Source: Mikania micrantha (taxonomy: Eukaryota > Streptophyta > Magnoliopsida > Asterales > Asteraceae). Taken from it: a stretch of 64,000 nucleotides of DNA. Position numbers and translations under genes: made by a program. Every line of letters starts with the position of its first letter. The first letter of the stretch is position 1. Below the pieces are notes generated by a model, which saw only the letters and a list, made by a program, of their open reading frames with translations, was not told the origin of the DNA and made no database searches. Shown here in pieces: positions 33,052-45,101 of this stretch. Where the stretch lies: contig CM018692.1 in NCBI GenBank assembly GCA_009363875.1, positions 4,799,862 through 4,863,861 of the forward strand. The letters are read 5' to 3'.

Positions 33052-35220
33052 CACACCCCCACCTCTCGTCACCTGTTGATAATGTCACTGATCACTCTGA
33101 GAAGGTTGCGAAAGCATAGTGGTGATGTATCAGAGATGGGGCGTAACTTACTTGATCCGGTATCACAACACAAAAGTTTAACTTACTGATAATACATTAG
33201 AAGGATAATATCATTATTACAAGTCACAAATTACAGTTCACAACTTAAACATAATAACAAACTGAGTTCCTTAATTTACAAGTGCTTGATTGTGCATTTC
33301 TCACTCGTCACTGTCTACCTGCAAAAATTTGTAATTTTGAAAAGTTAGCACAAAGCTGGTGAGTTCGTAATAATTGATCCACACAATATGATATGATATG
33401 CAAGTTATTGATACACAATGTCAAAGATAACCATGGGACCCATATCTAGTTTCTTTCGGATTAAAATGTTCTGTTTTGTGAAGATACTACCCGTCGGTAA
33501 ATATCTTTGTGCCTCATTCTTAATGTTTATCACATACATTAAGCTGATATTGGAAACATGTATCAAACATTTACACCAAGGGGAGTTTCAAGCTCCCGGC
33601 AAATAGGTTGTTAGTCAATATTACTAACATTGTTTCATGTTTGGCCCTACCTGGGTTCACTAGATACGGTTCGAAAGATGAGGACTTTTTGATACCGTGA
33701 TAGAGAGTTATGGGCAAAATCCCATGAAATCACACATATAACAATGAAGCATATCATATGTTTGAGTACAGTTTTACAGTAATACACTGATGTTTGTAGA
33801 ACATGAAAAAGAAAAGGAGTTGTACGAAACTCACCTGAAGTGTCGAAGTCAACAGATGACGTGCAGACTTGTGTTTGTGGTTTAGTTCTGCATTACTTAA
33901 TGTTTTATAAGTTATTTGTGTTTTAATTTACTTATTATATCTTTTTTAATGTTCAATGTCAAGGACATTGCATTTCAAGTCGTCAAACTGATATTGAATT
34001 CTTAATCAGTTATTTCCATTGAATATCTTACAATGTATGATAATGTGGGAACCTAAACTGATTCAGGTTCTTCATAAAAGGTTGATGACTCATTTGATTA
34101 ATCAGAATGTTCTCAGATTAACCAAATAGGTATTGTTGTTGATTATATCACTGAAACGGTTTCCAGATGGATTTTTGGCTTAGGAATAGTCAATCCTTGT
34201 TATTGATCATTTAGATATCATGAAACATAAGAATATATCACAGTGGATTAGGTTTAATAACCATATTCAATATCTCAACCTGACTGTTAACACATACTCA
34301 GATTGTTATTCCAATGATTATCCTAATGCTTGTCATTAGCTTAAAACACTTAGGATTTAACTTAGCATTTCAAGGAATGATCAAGACAATCACGATCATT
34401 GTTACAATCAAATGGTTAAAAACATTATAATCCATGATATGGTTTCATGATAATCGGGCATTATAACGGATCAAAACAAGGATTTAACCGTTAACACATC
34501 GAGTTCTTCTTTTCTAACCATTCCTAGCCATCATCTAGGCAATAATCAACAACAATAATTATTGATTTACGTTCAATAACTAGATCTAATCTATACATTA
34601 TCAAACTAGTAGGAGAAATGAATCGTTACCCGTTCGAACAGATTCACGGATGAAAAACAATAATCTAAAGTTGTAGACTTGATTCCTAGCTTGATTGTGA
34701 TTATCTAGTGGCTTTAGAACCAAGATTTGGGTGCTAGAATTCAACCTGATCTTGTTTGTGTGTTGGAGTCAGGAGAGAAGATGAAATATTAACATTATGC
34801 ATGCAATTTTGATGTTTCAATCTGATCTCTGAACCGACCTAGTCTTGTCGTACAGTCAAGAGGGCCTGATAGGGGTTTGGCGTACCGCGAAGAAATACGG
34901 AGGAATTTAGATATTTTGGACTCTTCGCGCACCGCCAAGAAGACCCTGAATAGCCTTGGCGTACCGCGAAGAGTATCAGAGCGCAATATCTTTGAATTTT
35001 TCTTGTTTATACGATTTCGGAGAATTTGGAACTCCGTTTTTTTCTCGGTTTTCATCCACGTTCACGATTTCTCGCGTATTTCAACATACTGCAATTATGA
35101 TTGTATTAATAAAGTGGATTTCAATTACGTTGACGTGGTCTTGCAACGTAATTGTCACATAGATCTTGTCCATTATTTGTTAGTTCAACCTTAAACACGT
35201 CTATCCGTCAATAATTTCTA
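33052..35220 (+). mobile_element. Gypsy-type LTR remnant, possibly solo
   Basis: Begins TGTCACACCCCCACCTCTCG. It contains blocks in the same order as the complete LTRs at 42302-45067: a GGTGAGTTCGTAATAATT block, then ACTCACCTGAAGTGTCGAAG. No internal region with RT is attached. The right boundary is uncertain. The small frames around 34795-35194 sit in a local inverted repeat (TTGGCGTACCGCGAAGA twice) and are not genes. Confidence 0.5.
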
Positions 35221-35432
35221 TAAATTACATAGTTGAAAAATATAAATTATATGAAAACTTTGTTTTTACAACTTTGTTAGATCTAACCTTAATTAAGTTC
35301 GTAATCTCAAACAGTAAACCGAACTTTGAACAAATCTCAAATCAAGAAACCGAATTATGAGCGGGCCACACTGTTTCAACATATCATTTTCATTCTTATT
35401 TCTTGAAATACACACACACACATATATATATA

Positions 35433-35700
35433 GGGGAATGATCAATTGCTAACCCTTTCTTATTGTGATAACTGAATAACTACAACTTATTACTTTGGAG
35501 CCCACATTTAAGTAAATTTAAAGGTGTAGTTTTTTTTTCTTATTTTTTAATTAATGTAATTATTGTGTGCCCCACTTACATTAATTAAAAAATAAGAAAA
35601 AACATACACCTTTACATTTACTTTAATGTGGGTCCCAAAGTAATAATATGTAGTTATTCGGTTATCGCAATAACGAAGTGTTAACAATTGAACCATTTCC
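35433..35700. mobile_element. TA-flanked foldback element C
   Basis: An almost perfect foldback: two arms of about 125 bp (left GGGGAATGATCAATTGCTAA; right complement GGAAATGGTTCAATTGTTAA) around a few unpaired bases. The arms match through TAAAGGTGTA and TTAATTAATGTAA. It is bounded by TA tracts; the right tract (35701-35708) is shared with element D. Confidence 0.75.
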
Positions 35701-35708
35701 TATATATA

Positions 35709-36945
35709 GGAGACGGATCATAAAAAAAAACTCCTTATTTTGGAGAAAACCAAAATGGAACAATCATATAATTTATAATTCTATTTTTAATAATTATTAA
35801 AAGGGCATTTTGGTACACTTGCATCCCACTAATTTTGGTAATGATATAATTAAAATCCCTTGTTTTCTATTATCATTGAAATCATCGACCATTGATTTAC
35901 CTCCTACCAAATCCGGTGACTTCCATCATCCAGCCACCGAAAGCATCGACCATGGATTTCCCTCCCACCATCTCCGACGACTTCCTTCATCAATTTCCCT
36001 ATTCTACAACATCCATACTTACTCTGATTCATCAGCCCTAATCCACCCTTACTTCGATTCACCAGCCACAATCGACCCTTACTCCCCCATCGTTTTTTCT
36101 TCGTCACCTCATACATACTTTGATTTGTCAGCCCTAATCGACCCTTACTCCGATTCATCAGCCTAATCGACACTTATTCCCCCCCCCACATCGCCTTTTT
36201 CATCGTCACTTCCATCCCCACTGCCTCCAATCCACTACATATTGTCAACGAATTGCCATATCAAATCAACGATATGTGCTTACATTTGTTTTTATTTGGT
36301 TGATTACGTATATGTAATCAGATTATATGTGCTTATATTTGTTTTTATTTGGTTGATTACGTACATGTGATCTGATTATATGTGTTACATTTGTTCTTTT
36401 TTTGTTGATTGCATATATGTAATCAGATTATACGTAATGCTTACATATATGTAAGCAGTTTTACTGAATGCTTATGAATGATGTTCATTGTCTTTATACA
36501 CCAATTATGATTACATATACGTAATCATGTTACACATGTGCTTACAATTTGTTTTGTTTTAAATGATTACATATATGTAATCAGATAATGTATACAAAAA
36601 CATATACTTTGATTTATTACGTATGTGTAATTGGATTATATGTATGAACAAGATTGCTTGTATAGTAGTTGTAAAAAATAGTTACTAGTATTTTGAAAAA
36701 TAAAAGAATTTTGACTTTTTAAATAATATGAAAGAAGAGAGAGAAACATAATTATAAAAATAAATAGGAAAAGAAAATATGTTATGTTCCTATATTATTC
36801 TTTATTACTAATAATAAATCATAAGAATCTTAATTAATTACATTAATGTCATTGTTTAATTATAGTCATTGATCATTTAGATCAATGGTTATAAACGAGG
36901 TTTCTTTGTTTTTTGAAAACAATGGTTTTCTTGAGAGTCCTATCC
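35709..36945. mobile_element. TA-flanked foldback element D
   Basis: The left end GGAGACGGATCATAAAAAAA and the complement of the right end GGATAGGACTCTCAAGAAAA continue into matching AAAACCA blocks. It has the same terminal family as element F. The interior carries a C-rich stretch with an open frame (35810-36166), which looks like low-complexity Ser/Pro/Asp repeat, and several GATTACATATATGTAATCAG palindromes. TA tracts lie at both ends. Confidence 0.6.
36250..36640. repeat. Repeated GATTACATATATGTAATCAG palindromes
   Basis: About six copies of the palindromic word GATTAC(A/G)TATATGTAATCAG separated by TTATATGTGCTTATATTTGT-like spacers, inside foldback element D. Element F holds a related palindrome at about 59325-59360. 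Confidence 0.7.
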
Positions 36946-36959
36946 TATATATATAATGT

Positions 36960-38516
36960 TATCGCGCTATATTTCTGAATGAAGGAAGCATTCAAAAAAT
37001 AAATAAATAAATAATAAAGTACTATTGCACATTGTGACTTTAAAAATATAAAAAAAAATATATTTAAAAACTCATAGGTGTGTTAGGTTGGACTTTTCAT
37101 ATTGAAATCAAATTTGCAACCCCACCCTTATTTATGACTTCCATGATTTATCACCAAATTGTACTATTGAATGGCATGTACCCAACGAACCTAACATCCA
37201 AAGATCTGATTATCATCTCAAAATGGGGAGATCGCAATCATTTCCTTTCCTTCTGTTATATTTCATTAAATAAATTTAATTTTCACACCTACCGGTGTAA
37301 ATGCATTGCAGGGTTTTGTACAACCGATTTTGGAATCAAAGATCAATGTGTCATTCTAAGTAGTATAAGTTTTAACAAGGGTGCTATTAAAAATGCACCA
37401 AAAATCTTATTCTTACACTCATTCATAAGTCATTTGTAGTTTTATATGAGGTGTATGCATGTTAGTCATCGACAACTCTAACAATGTATGTTATAGCTGC
37501 TAGTTGAGCTCTTGTGTAAGAACTAAAGATTAATCAAGATTAAATATAATTAACTAAATCGAAATTTTATAAGTAATTTTTCACAATATATATATATATA
37601 ACTTAATTTTTTATAAAAATGTTCATTTTACACACACTCACAGCTTGCAAAAATTTCAAAATTTTCAATTGTTGCTGGAAAAATCACCGGAATTTTAAAT
37701 GTCGTTGCAACTTGAAATTAAGGTCACCAAAATATTCTCCGTAATATAAAAATTTAATGAAATTTTTGTTGGAATCCGGGCTATTTTTGGTCAATTTGCT
37801 ACCGATTTAGCCACCTAGGCCCAATTTAGTCTGCATAGTCCTGATTTTTATTCCGGCCGATTAGCCAGAATCGAAACGATGCACAACTGTCTTGTGCGTA
37901 GGAGCTAATTAATCGGCCGTTTAGGCCAATTCTTACAAGAATGTGTTAGGTTTTTCCATGGCTCCAACTAGCAAACCTCAACTTAAGGACCAATGACTAC
38001 CATGGAGAAGATAAAATAATTTTTTTTTGTAAAAAACATAAAAACAATTATTTTCGTATTAGATTTGTTTTTTTACTAGATATATGTTTTTATTCAGTAT
38101 TTTAGCTTTTCAAATTGTATTCAAAAATACATTACAAAAAAACAAAATAAAATAAAATCGTAACATCAAAAATATGTTTTTGATGTTTTTAAACATACTA
38201 CAAGATTTTGCCTAAAAATATTAAAAGATATAGTTTTGTATTGAATTTGTTTTTATATGGATTTATGTTTACTACCTTTTTTACTATATCTTAAAATAAT
38301 GTACAAAAACTATAAATGCAGTATAGAAAAGATGTTTTCTATATTTTTAAATAAAACGTTCTTTTTAGTGAATTTAACACCAATTATATAATTATACGTT
38401 AAACAAATTTCAATGATATATATCAAAAGTTCAATAAGTTATTTAAAAAAAGTGTGATATGTTTATAAGTTTTGTATATATGATATTATATTGTACAAAA
38501 AAAGAAAAGAAAAACA
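36960..38516. other. Intergenic sequence, no supported gene
   Basis: AT-rich spacer. The open frame at 37080-37439 begins on TTG and I recognise no domain. A short palindrome of GGCCGATTA words lies near 37853-37925. Nothing else supported. Confidence 0.4.
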
Positions 38517-38639
38517 AAACAAGTAAGCTAATCTAACTTAAACTCTAAAGACTCAATTAAATAAATCAAAACAATCAAAAACTAAGCTTTCTAATTTGTA
38601 ACCCTTAAACTAATTGATATTTATAAGATTAATCCAACA
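38517..38639 (-). mobile_element. Truncated 3' LTR of a Ty1-copia remnant
   Basis: On the minus strand it begins TGTTGGATTAATCTTATAAA at 38639 and matches the start of the copia LTR at 57072, including CTTAAACTCTA words, for about 120 bp before homology stops. Together with gag pieces at 38640-38823 and 54637-55590 it outlines one copia element split by later insertions. Confidence 0.6.
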
Positions 38640-38823
38640 ATCACCTTCTATTCTTGTAATATTCATTCTTTTTTTACACTAATGATGGCCCAAAACATCA
38701 TCTTGAGTCAAATTGGTCTAGCTCTTCCTCCTTTGTTTTTGACTTGACCCGCGACTTATCACATTGTCACATTTGTTCTCTTCCTTGTTGACCCTTGCGG
38801 CCCATCCAAGTTTTGTTGTTCAT
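38640..38823 (-). pseudogene. Copia internal remnant, left part
   Basis: Minus-strand sequence between the truncated 3' LTR and the old LTR insertion. Read through the insertion with one copy of the 5-bp flank removed, it continues the gag-like frame from 54637 onward. The reading frame has stops, so it is decayed. Confidence 0.4.
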
Positions 38824-39270
38824 TGTCACACCTCGAGCCGGCAGGTTGGATCGACTTCCCCGTCGGGCGAAAGGTTCCCGGGGCGCGATATCGGGAATGA
38901 TAATCGAAATGATCAGACTGTTTACATTGCACACGATATATAAATGAGAAACTGCTAAATGAGAATAGAATTACAAAGTTAAATTACATCAGTTTAGTTC
39001 ATAATTTAACAATGTAAATCTACTATCAACATCATAAGTTTTCTATCTTGTATCTGCACAAGATATGCAACATAATCTGTAAATGAGGTTCCAAAATATG
39101 CAGGTCCAAAATACTAGGTCCACTATCTGGCATCTTAGTCCAAAAGCAGTAACTTCTTAACTGACCTATTCGTCACCTGAGAAGTAATGCAAAAAGATCA
39201 AGTCAACACATGGTTGGTGAGTTCATGAAATTTTAGTATTTGAAAAATAGCTTTGCAAACCCTTTTTTGG

Positions 39271-39660
39271 TAACAACCTTAACCTCATTAACATCACATG
39301 TAATATCCAGATCGGTATACTTATATATAGGGCATACGAAAGGGTCGAGCATACAACCCGCCCAGACGCCATCTCACCACATACTAATCCCCATATGACA
39401 CTATTGTTAATAATAATTAAGCATTTTACCTACCATTCAATTCCGTCTCCATCATAGTTCTAAACATGCACCTGAAACATTTGCTAAACTCCTGGATAAC
39501 CACCTTAACCTCATTAACATCACATGTAATATCCAGATCGGTATGCTTATATATAGGGAATACGAAAGGGTCGAGCCTACAACTCGACCAAACGCCATCC
39601 CACCACATACTAATCCACATATGACACTGTTGTTAATGATAATTAAGCATTTTACCCAAA
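39271..39660. repeat. Tandem duplication of about 226 bp
   Basis: The block TAACCTCATTAACATCACAT, then GTAATATCCAGATCGGTAT, runs to TAATTAAGCATTTTACC. It occurs twice, starting near 39271 and near 39497, with a few mismatches. Each copy carries a TTATATATAGGG(C/A)ATACG module. Confidence 0.8.
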
Positions 39661-41504
39661 CCATTACCACATTAGTTCCTCAGTTCTTAGTTCTTGTAAA
39701 TCCACAAATTTGAAATCTCTATTAATTCCTTAAGTTCATCACATAATCATGATCAACCATAACATTTGTATAAACATTTCAATAAATTCTTAGTTAAATA
39801 ATTAAATAAACATTTAATAAAATCTAAGACCTAATGATAGGGCCTTGGTCAACTCGAGTAGACTAGTCTAGCAATCAGGGTTCTTAGTAGTAAAGGAGAT
39901 CTGTAAATATCATCAAACATGCGACCTATAATCAATCAGTCTAGCTAGGACTTCTTTTGATATATAGGCTTTTATAGTTCTTTAGACCGTCCGTAGTTCG
40001 TATACTTCTTTAGTTTTTTGGCACATGTTATCTTTGAGTATTTCCCAGATGTTCCTCAAAATGGTTAGGAAATACTGTAAATATCATTAAACATGCGACC
40101 TCATATTCGATCAGTCTAGCTAGGACATCTTTCAAACCTGAGATTGGCACATGCTATCTTTGATATTTCCCAGTCAGACCCTTGAAAATATTTCTTTGTA
40201 CATAGTTCTTTGAAATAGATCGTTAGTTCTTTGACAACACACTACTGAAAATAGTTCTTTATAGTATACCGTTAGTTCTTTGGAAATAGATCTTTAGTTC
40301 TTTGTAAGTAGACCTTTGGAAATATTTCTTTGCTTTAGATCTTTAGTTCTTTGAAAATAGATCTTTGAAAACAATTCTTTAAGTTGAAATAGTTATATAC
40401 TCGTAATGAATAAACAACTTATATTGAAATCATGTATATTGTATACCTAAACAGAATTTAGGATAACAATTATACATATAAACATATGTTAAGTAAAATC
40501 ATTTAAGTAAATATAATCTTATGAAAATAATTTATGCATGCTTCTCAGCCACGCGTTTGAAAACAAAATGTTTAAAAAGGGGCAATGAACTCACTTGTGT
40601 TGCCGTGCAAATAAATTATCACTAAATGCGCGCTCGTTACTTGTGGTTTATGTATCTTTAGTACCTGGGTTGTTTTAAGAGAATTCGAATACGATAAGTA
40701 TTTATAATAGTCGTGACTAGGGTTTCGGTCTCGGTGTGCAACTAAGTGTCCTATGTTACTAATGTGTTTCTAGGATTTCATCTAACTAGTCTAACTCATT
40801 ACCCATTAGTAACCCTAATCCCATAATTTATCATTACAAGTTCTTAATTAACATGTTTTTAAATTAATTCATTTTAGGTTAAACATTAAGTTAAAATCAC
40901 TTATTTTGACTTAGCAAAGCTTACAATTTAATTTCTTTTATTAAAACGTAATTAATTTGAAAGGATGTAATTTACACATGATGGGCTTGGGTTAATCCTA
41001 TTGGATCAACCTTGGGCCCAAATTACTAAATTTTGATTTCCAAATGATTATTGATCAACTTCTTTGATTAACTTGTACTATATAATTCAAGTGAATCATC
41101 TTGACTAGTCATATGTTCTTTAAGAAATTCCTAAGGAATAGGTGTCAATGCTTACATAAACACACTTAACCTTAGTTTATTGTTTTGATCTCATGATTTC
41201 CCAACTGAATTCCCAAGTGTGTTGAACTAACGTAATAGATGTCAACAACACGTATTTAATTGGTTGTATGATTAAGAAACCCAGTTTCTTAGAAACTCAA
41301 ATCCCTTGTTTAGTTTCAATCCTAATTTCATGATTCCTTGTTATAATTTAGAAAAGACCTTAGTTTATTGCCATATGATGAAACAATATCAACATCTACT
41401 TTGTTAAACTCTATACTTGATTCATAGATCACCAAGATTGATGACATGTAATGAGACCCTAACATGCTTCTTCCCCTATTCACATACATAGCAACAAAGA
41501 TGGC

Positions 41505-41880
41505 CGACCGAATAAGCCACTTGGCCGAATGTGGCCTTGGCCGAATAGGGGCAGCCGCATGAGGAGCTCGGCCGCATGGAAGGTTTGGCCGAAGGAGCTG
41601 GGCCTAAATGACTGTAGTCGAATGGGTCCTTGGCCGAATCAAGCCTGGCCGACAGAATAAAGCATGAGCTGATCGAATGAACCATGGCCGGATGGCTTGG
41701 TCGATCGAATGGGTGGCTGGCCGACTGAACCTGGGTTAGGCCGAATGAAGATGAAGCCGAACGAATGATTTGGCCGACAGAATGGGCTGCTTCGGCTATG
41801 AAGTTGGCCATTCGGCCGAATGTGGTCTTGAGAGGCTCATTCGATGAGCTGGTCCTCTCATTCGACCCATTCGAACCCTC
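41505..41880. repeat. Degenerate (TT)CGGCCGAATG minisatellite
   Basis: About twenty scattered copies of CGAATG and GGCCGA words in a GC-rich patch of the old LTR. They give an accidental Ser-rich open frame on the minus strand. No gene. Confidence 0.65.
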
Positions 41881-43014
41881 CAACTATGGCAGCCCGAACT
41901 TCGATCTAGTGGCTTCCCTAAGATGTGAAACAGGTTCCTAACTTACTTAAGAGAGTTTTTTGTGGTGTTTCCCTAAGGATTTCGAAGTGTTCAAGCCGGT
42001 TCTCATGAGGTTCGAACCTAGGGTTTTCAAAACCCTAAAACCGAACAAAGAATGGATTTTTACCTCAAATCTGTTGGATAAAAGCTTACTTCTATGATCT
42101 ACAAGTTGTGGTGGTTATTTTGACACCAAAAACGTTCGATTTCGTGAAGAAACAAGAGAGATGTGGCTTGTGGTTCTAGAGAGAGAAAGTAGAGAGAGAT
42201 GGACGAAAATTGGGGGTTGAGGCTGGTTGGTGAAGATGATTATGGCATTAAATGCCATAATAAATGGCTTCAATTTACTCGGGTTCGTTCGGGTCCGTTC
42301 GTGTAACACCCCGACCGACGGCGGAAACGTCGGGATGCCACGAGGGATGTGTAGATTGTTCAAAAGCTCGTGGGCATCTAAATCAAATCATCATATATCA
42401 TTTAATCAACCAAAATAATTACACAAAAATCATGTTCATCATGAATCAAGTACATTAGTTACACAAAAGAATTAGTTAAACTAACTAAACTCTAATCGCC
42501 AGAAATTTAGTTAATTAACTAAGTCCAAGATCCTATATGATGATGTCCAAAATAGAAGAGATCCTCTCTTCATTCCTACTTGTCTCCATCACCTGAAACA
42601 TGTAAGAAATCAAGTGTCAACTACAAAAGTAGTTGGTGAGTAATCATAAGTTTTTATATTTAAAAATGTTTTAGTAAAATGAGTTTGAAAGTTTATGCTT
42701 AAAATGGTTTTATAAAATGCTTTGTTTAAAACGAGTATAAAACTTATGATCTTCTTGAGAAAATCCATATGAATACCTGTATGAGATAATCCAACACACA
42801 TCCATCAATTCAACAGCCAAACACATACACAATCACATAACCACATAACCAAATCAATCATAGCCAATCACAAATAATCATAATCAAATATAGATAATCA
42901 ATCCACAAACTAATCAACCAATCTCATCAACCATATTCTCAAATAATGTTCGTGACTATACATGATCATTATGTAATTAACATAAGTTAAATACATGATT
43001 CATGGAGTGGTCGC

Positions 43015-43200
43015 TAACCACGTGACAATACATGAAGTCAAAGCAATTGACCGAAGTCAAAGGCAATGATTCACAGAGTGGAAAACATCCACGTGACAAT
43101 ACATGATATCAAAGCAATTAACCGAAGTTAAGAGCGATGATTCTCGGATTTTGTGACAATACATGTAATCTTTGTTATTGACTGAAGTCAATAACAATAT
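43015..43200. promoter_or_regulatory. Tandem G-box-like units in the LTR
   Basis: Two close repeats carry CCACGTGACAATACATG at about 43018 and 43089, with a third decayed unit (TTGTGACAATACATG) near 43150. CCACGTGAC contains the CACGTG G-box, a binding core of plant bZIP and bHLH factors. The same array is in the other LTR (about 51923-52105). A role as an LTR enhancer is inferred. Confidence 0.4.
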
Positions 43201-43599
43201 TTACACAGATATAAGTTAATAAGAGATAATCCATAATAAATGATAATTTTATATTGTGAATATCATATTGATAAACAGGTATTAGCCTTGTGTTATCAAA
43301 ATAATACTTGAATTTGGTATACATGTTTCACCTCCGAGTTTTAAAACTAAAACAGTTTAAAGAAAGGGAGGTTATGAGAACTCACCTGAAGTCCTTAGTA
43401 TCTGTGTTCTCGTATTATGCGCGCTCACCGTTTTCGTACTGATGTTGTATTCACAGTCCTGTGTTTGATTAACTGTTATCTAGAGTTATGATCCCTTATT
43501 TGATTGTTCTTTTTGAAATCTAAGTTGTTAATTGAGTTGGTGTAGTGAAAATGACTCATTCTTGTGATTTTCATAAGAATGGCTCATGCTAATGAGTTT

Positions 43600-43790
43600 T
43601 CACCCGAATGAGTCATTCTCCCGAATGAGTCCCGAATGAGAGTCATTCTCCGAATGAGTCCCGAATGAGAGTCATTCTCCGAATGAGCTCATACTCCACT
43701 CATTCTCCCGAATGAGCTCATACTCCACTCATTCTCCCGAATGAGCTCATACTCCACTCATTCTCCACTCATTCGCCGAATGGCTCATAC
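43600..43790. repeat. GAATGAG minisatellite in the 3' LTR
   Basis: Repeats of the type CCCGAATGAGAGTCATTCTC and CCGAATGAGCTCATACTCCA. The copy number of the two unit types differs between the two LTRs (compare 52508-52680), which contributes to the length difference. Confidence 0.8.
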
Positions 43791-45101
43791 TCATGGGCCA
43801 TTCGCCCGAACGGGTTTTCAGCCATGGGAGAAGATGATTTCGAGGTATAGTCGTATATATAGTCGTTTTGAGTGGGTTTAGGTGAGTAAACTCATTTAGA
43901 AGGTGTATGGGTCGAAAAAGTGATGTTTTGAACCGGTTAAAGTTCGGTTTTTGTCGGGTTGTAGAAAACCCTAAAAAAACGTACCTTCTCACTAAGATTT
44001 CGAGAGTTTGAGGTGGAGATAGGACCGATCCTTTGTACTTTCGTGTAGAGGATGTCGAGATCTTCGATTTGGCGCAAGAATGAGGTGATTTGGTTGAGTT
44101 TTGAGTGAGTTATGGTAGAGAGAAGGTAGAGAGAGAAAGTGGTGACGGGTTTAGGGTTTTAGTGAGAGAGTGTGTGTGTAAAAATGAGGAAGAAGATGGT
44201 GATCTTCTTCCTTATAACGCGTATTATTGCCCCGTGACCGGTCTCGTTTTTATCGCGATAAAATATAAAAAAAATAATAAATGATCGGTTATGCTCGGTT
44301 TTTAACGAAAACATATTTAAACATAACATGAATAAATAATTGAATTTCATTAATTAAAATGATTTAAATAATTTCATTTCGTAAAACGATTTCATTTTAT
44401 TTTTACAAAATTAATTATTTTAAATAACTGATTTACTCGGTTTTGCTTTACGTTGTGATTCCTAATAAACGTTTTCAGTTTTAATTTATTAATTTTAATA
44501 TCATTTGATATTATTTAATTATTTCGTCGAAACGCGTCACTCGCGTACGTATTCGTAAAGATCGTCACCTTTGCGAATTCGTCGCTCGTATCGTGTTTCG
44601 ATTCGATTTACGATTTATTGAATATCGTTTCAGAATATTATTCCTAATAATTATATTCGTGTGAATCGTCACTCACGCGAATACATTTATTAAGTTAATA
44701 TTTCTGAATTAATATTCGTGTTTAGATAACGTTCGTAACCTCACCATCGCGTAATCAGTTCCATTATTTTATAAATTTTAATATTAAAATTCCCAAACCA
44801 AAACCCATATTCATTTTTATTCCGAACCAACAATCATCATTTCCAATAATATTACTGCGATAAACTCTCTGGTTCTGTTTAGTTGGGTTACAACTAAACT
44901 TCCCATGGTTTACGCGTATAATATGTGTTATAATCATGCATACCAGTAACAGTGACAATATCAGCAAGGTCAAACAATAATATCATAATCAATAATATTC
45001 ATAAATCTCCGGTCGTACAGTACAATCGTACGGATTTACGGACAACCGAAAGTACAGTGATGTTACAGTCTCCCATAGTTAAAGGAATTTCGTCCCGAAA
45101 T

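Larger units (their letters stand above)
38824..42301 (+). mobile_element. Old gypsy-type LTR, left part
   Basis: Starts TGTCACACCTCGAGCCGG at 38824. It contains an ACTCACTTGTGTTGCC block comparable to the other LTRs in the window. It is interrupted at 42301 by the young Tekay element and appears to continue at 53991, ending ...GATGTTACA at 54636. The flanks TTCAT (38819-38823) and TTCCT (54637-54641) resemble a decayed 5-bp target duplication, so it is probably a solo LTR. The frame at 41476-41883 is built of GGCCGAATG repeats and is not a gene. Confidence 0.55.
42302..45067 (-). repeat. 3' LTR of the Tekay element
   Basis: A 2766-bp LTR, identical in layout to 51210-53985. It contains tandem units with CCACGTGACAATACATG (43018-43110), a GAATGAG/CATTCTCC minisatellite (43605-43780) and a TCGTCACTCGCG-rich block (44520-44720). 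Confidence 0.92.

Noticed and set aside
35810..36166. Plus-strand ORF of 118 codons with Ser/Pro/His repeats
   Set aside because: It lies inside a foldback element, both strands are open over the same repeat, and it has no domain.
37080..37439. ORF of 119 codons as a gene
   Set aside because: It starts on TTG, has no recognisable domain and no splice or promoter context, and lies in AT-rich spacer.
41476..41883. Minus-strand ORF of 135 codons
   Set aside because: It is made of CGAATG/GGCCGA repeats inside an old LTR; composition alone keeps it open.
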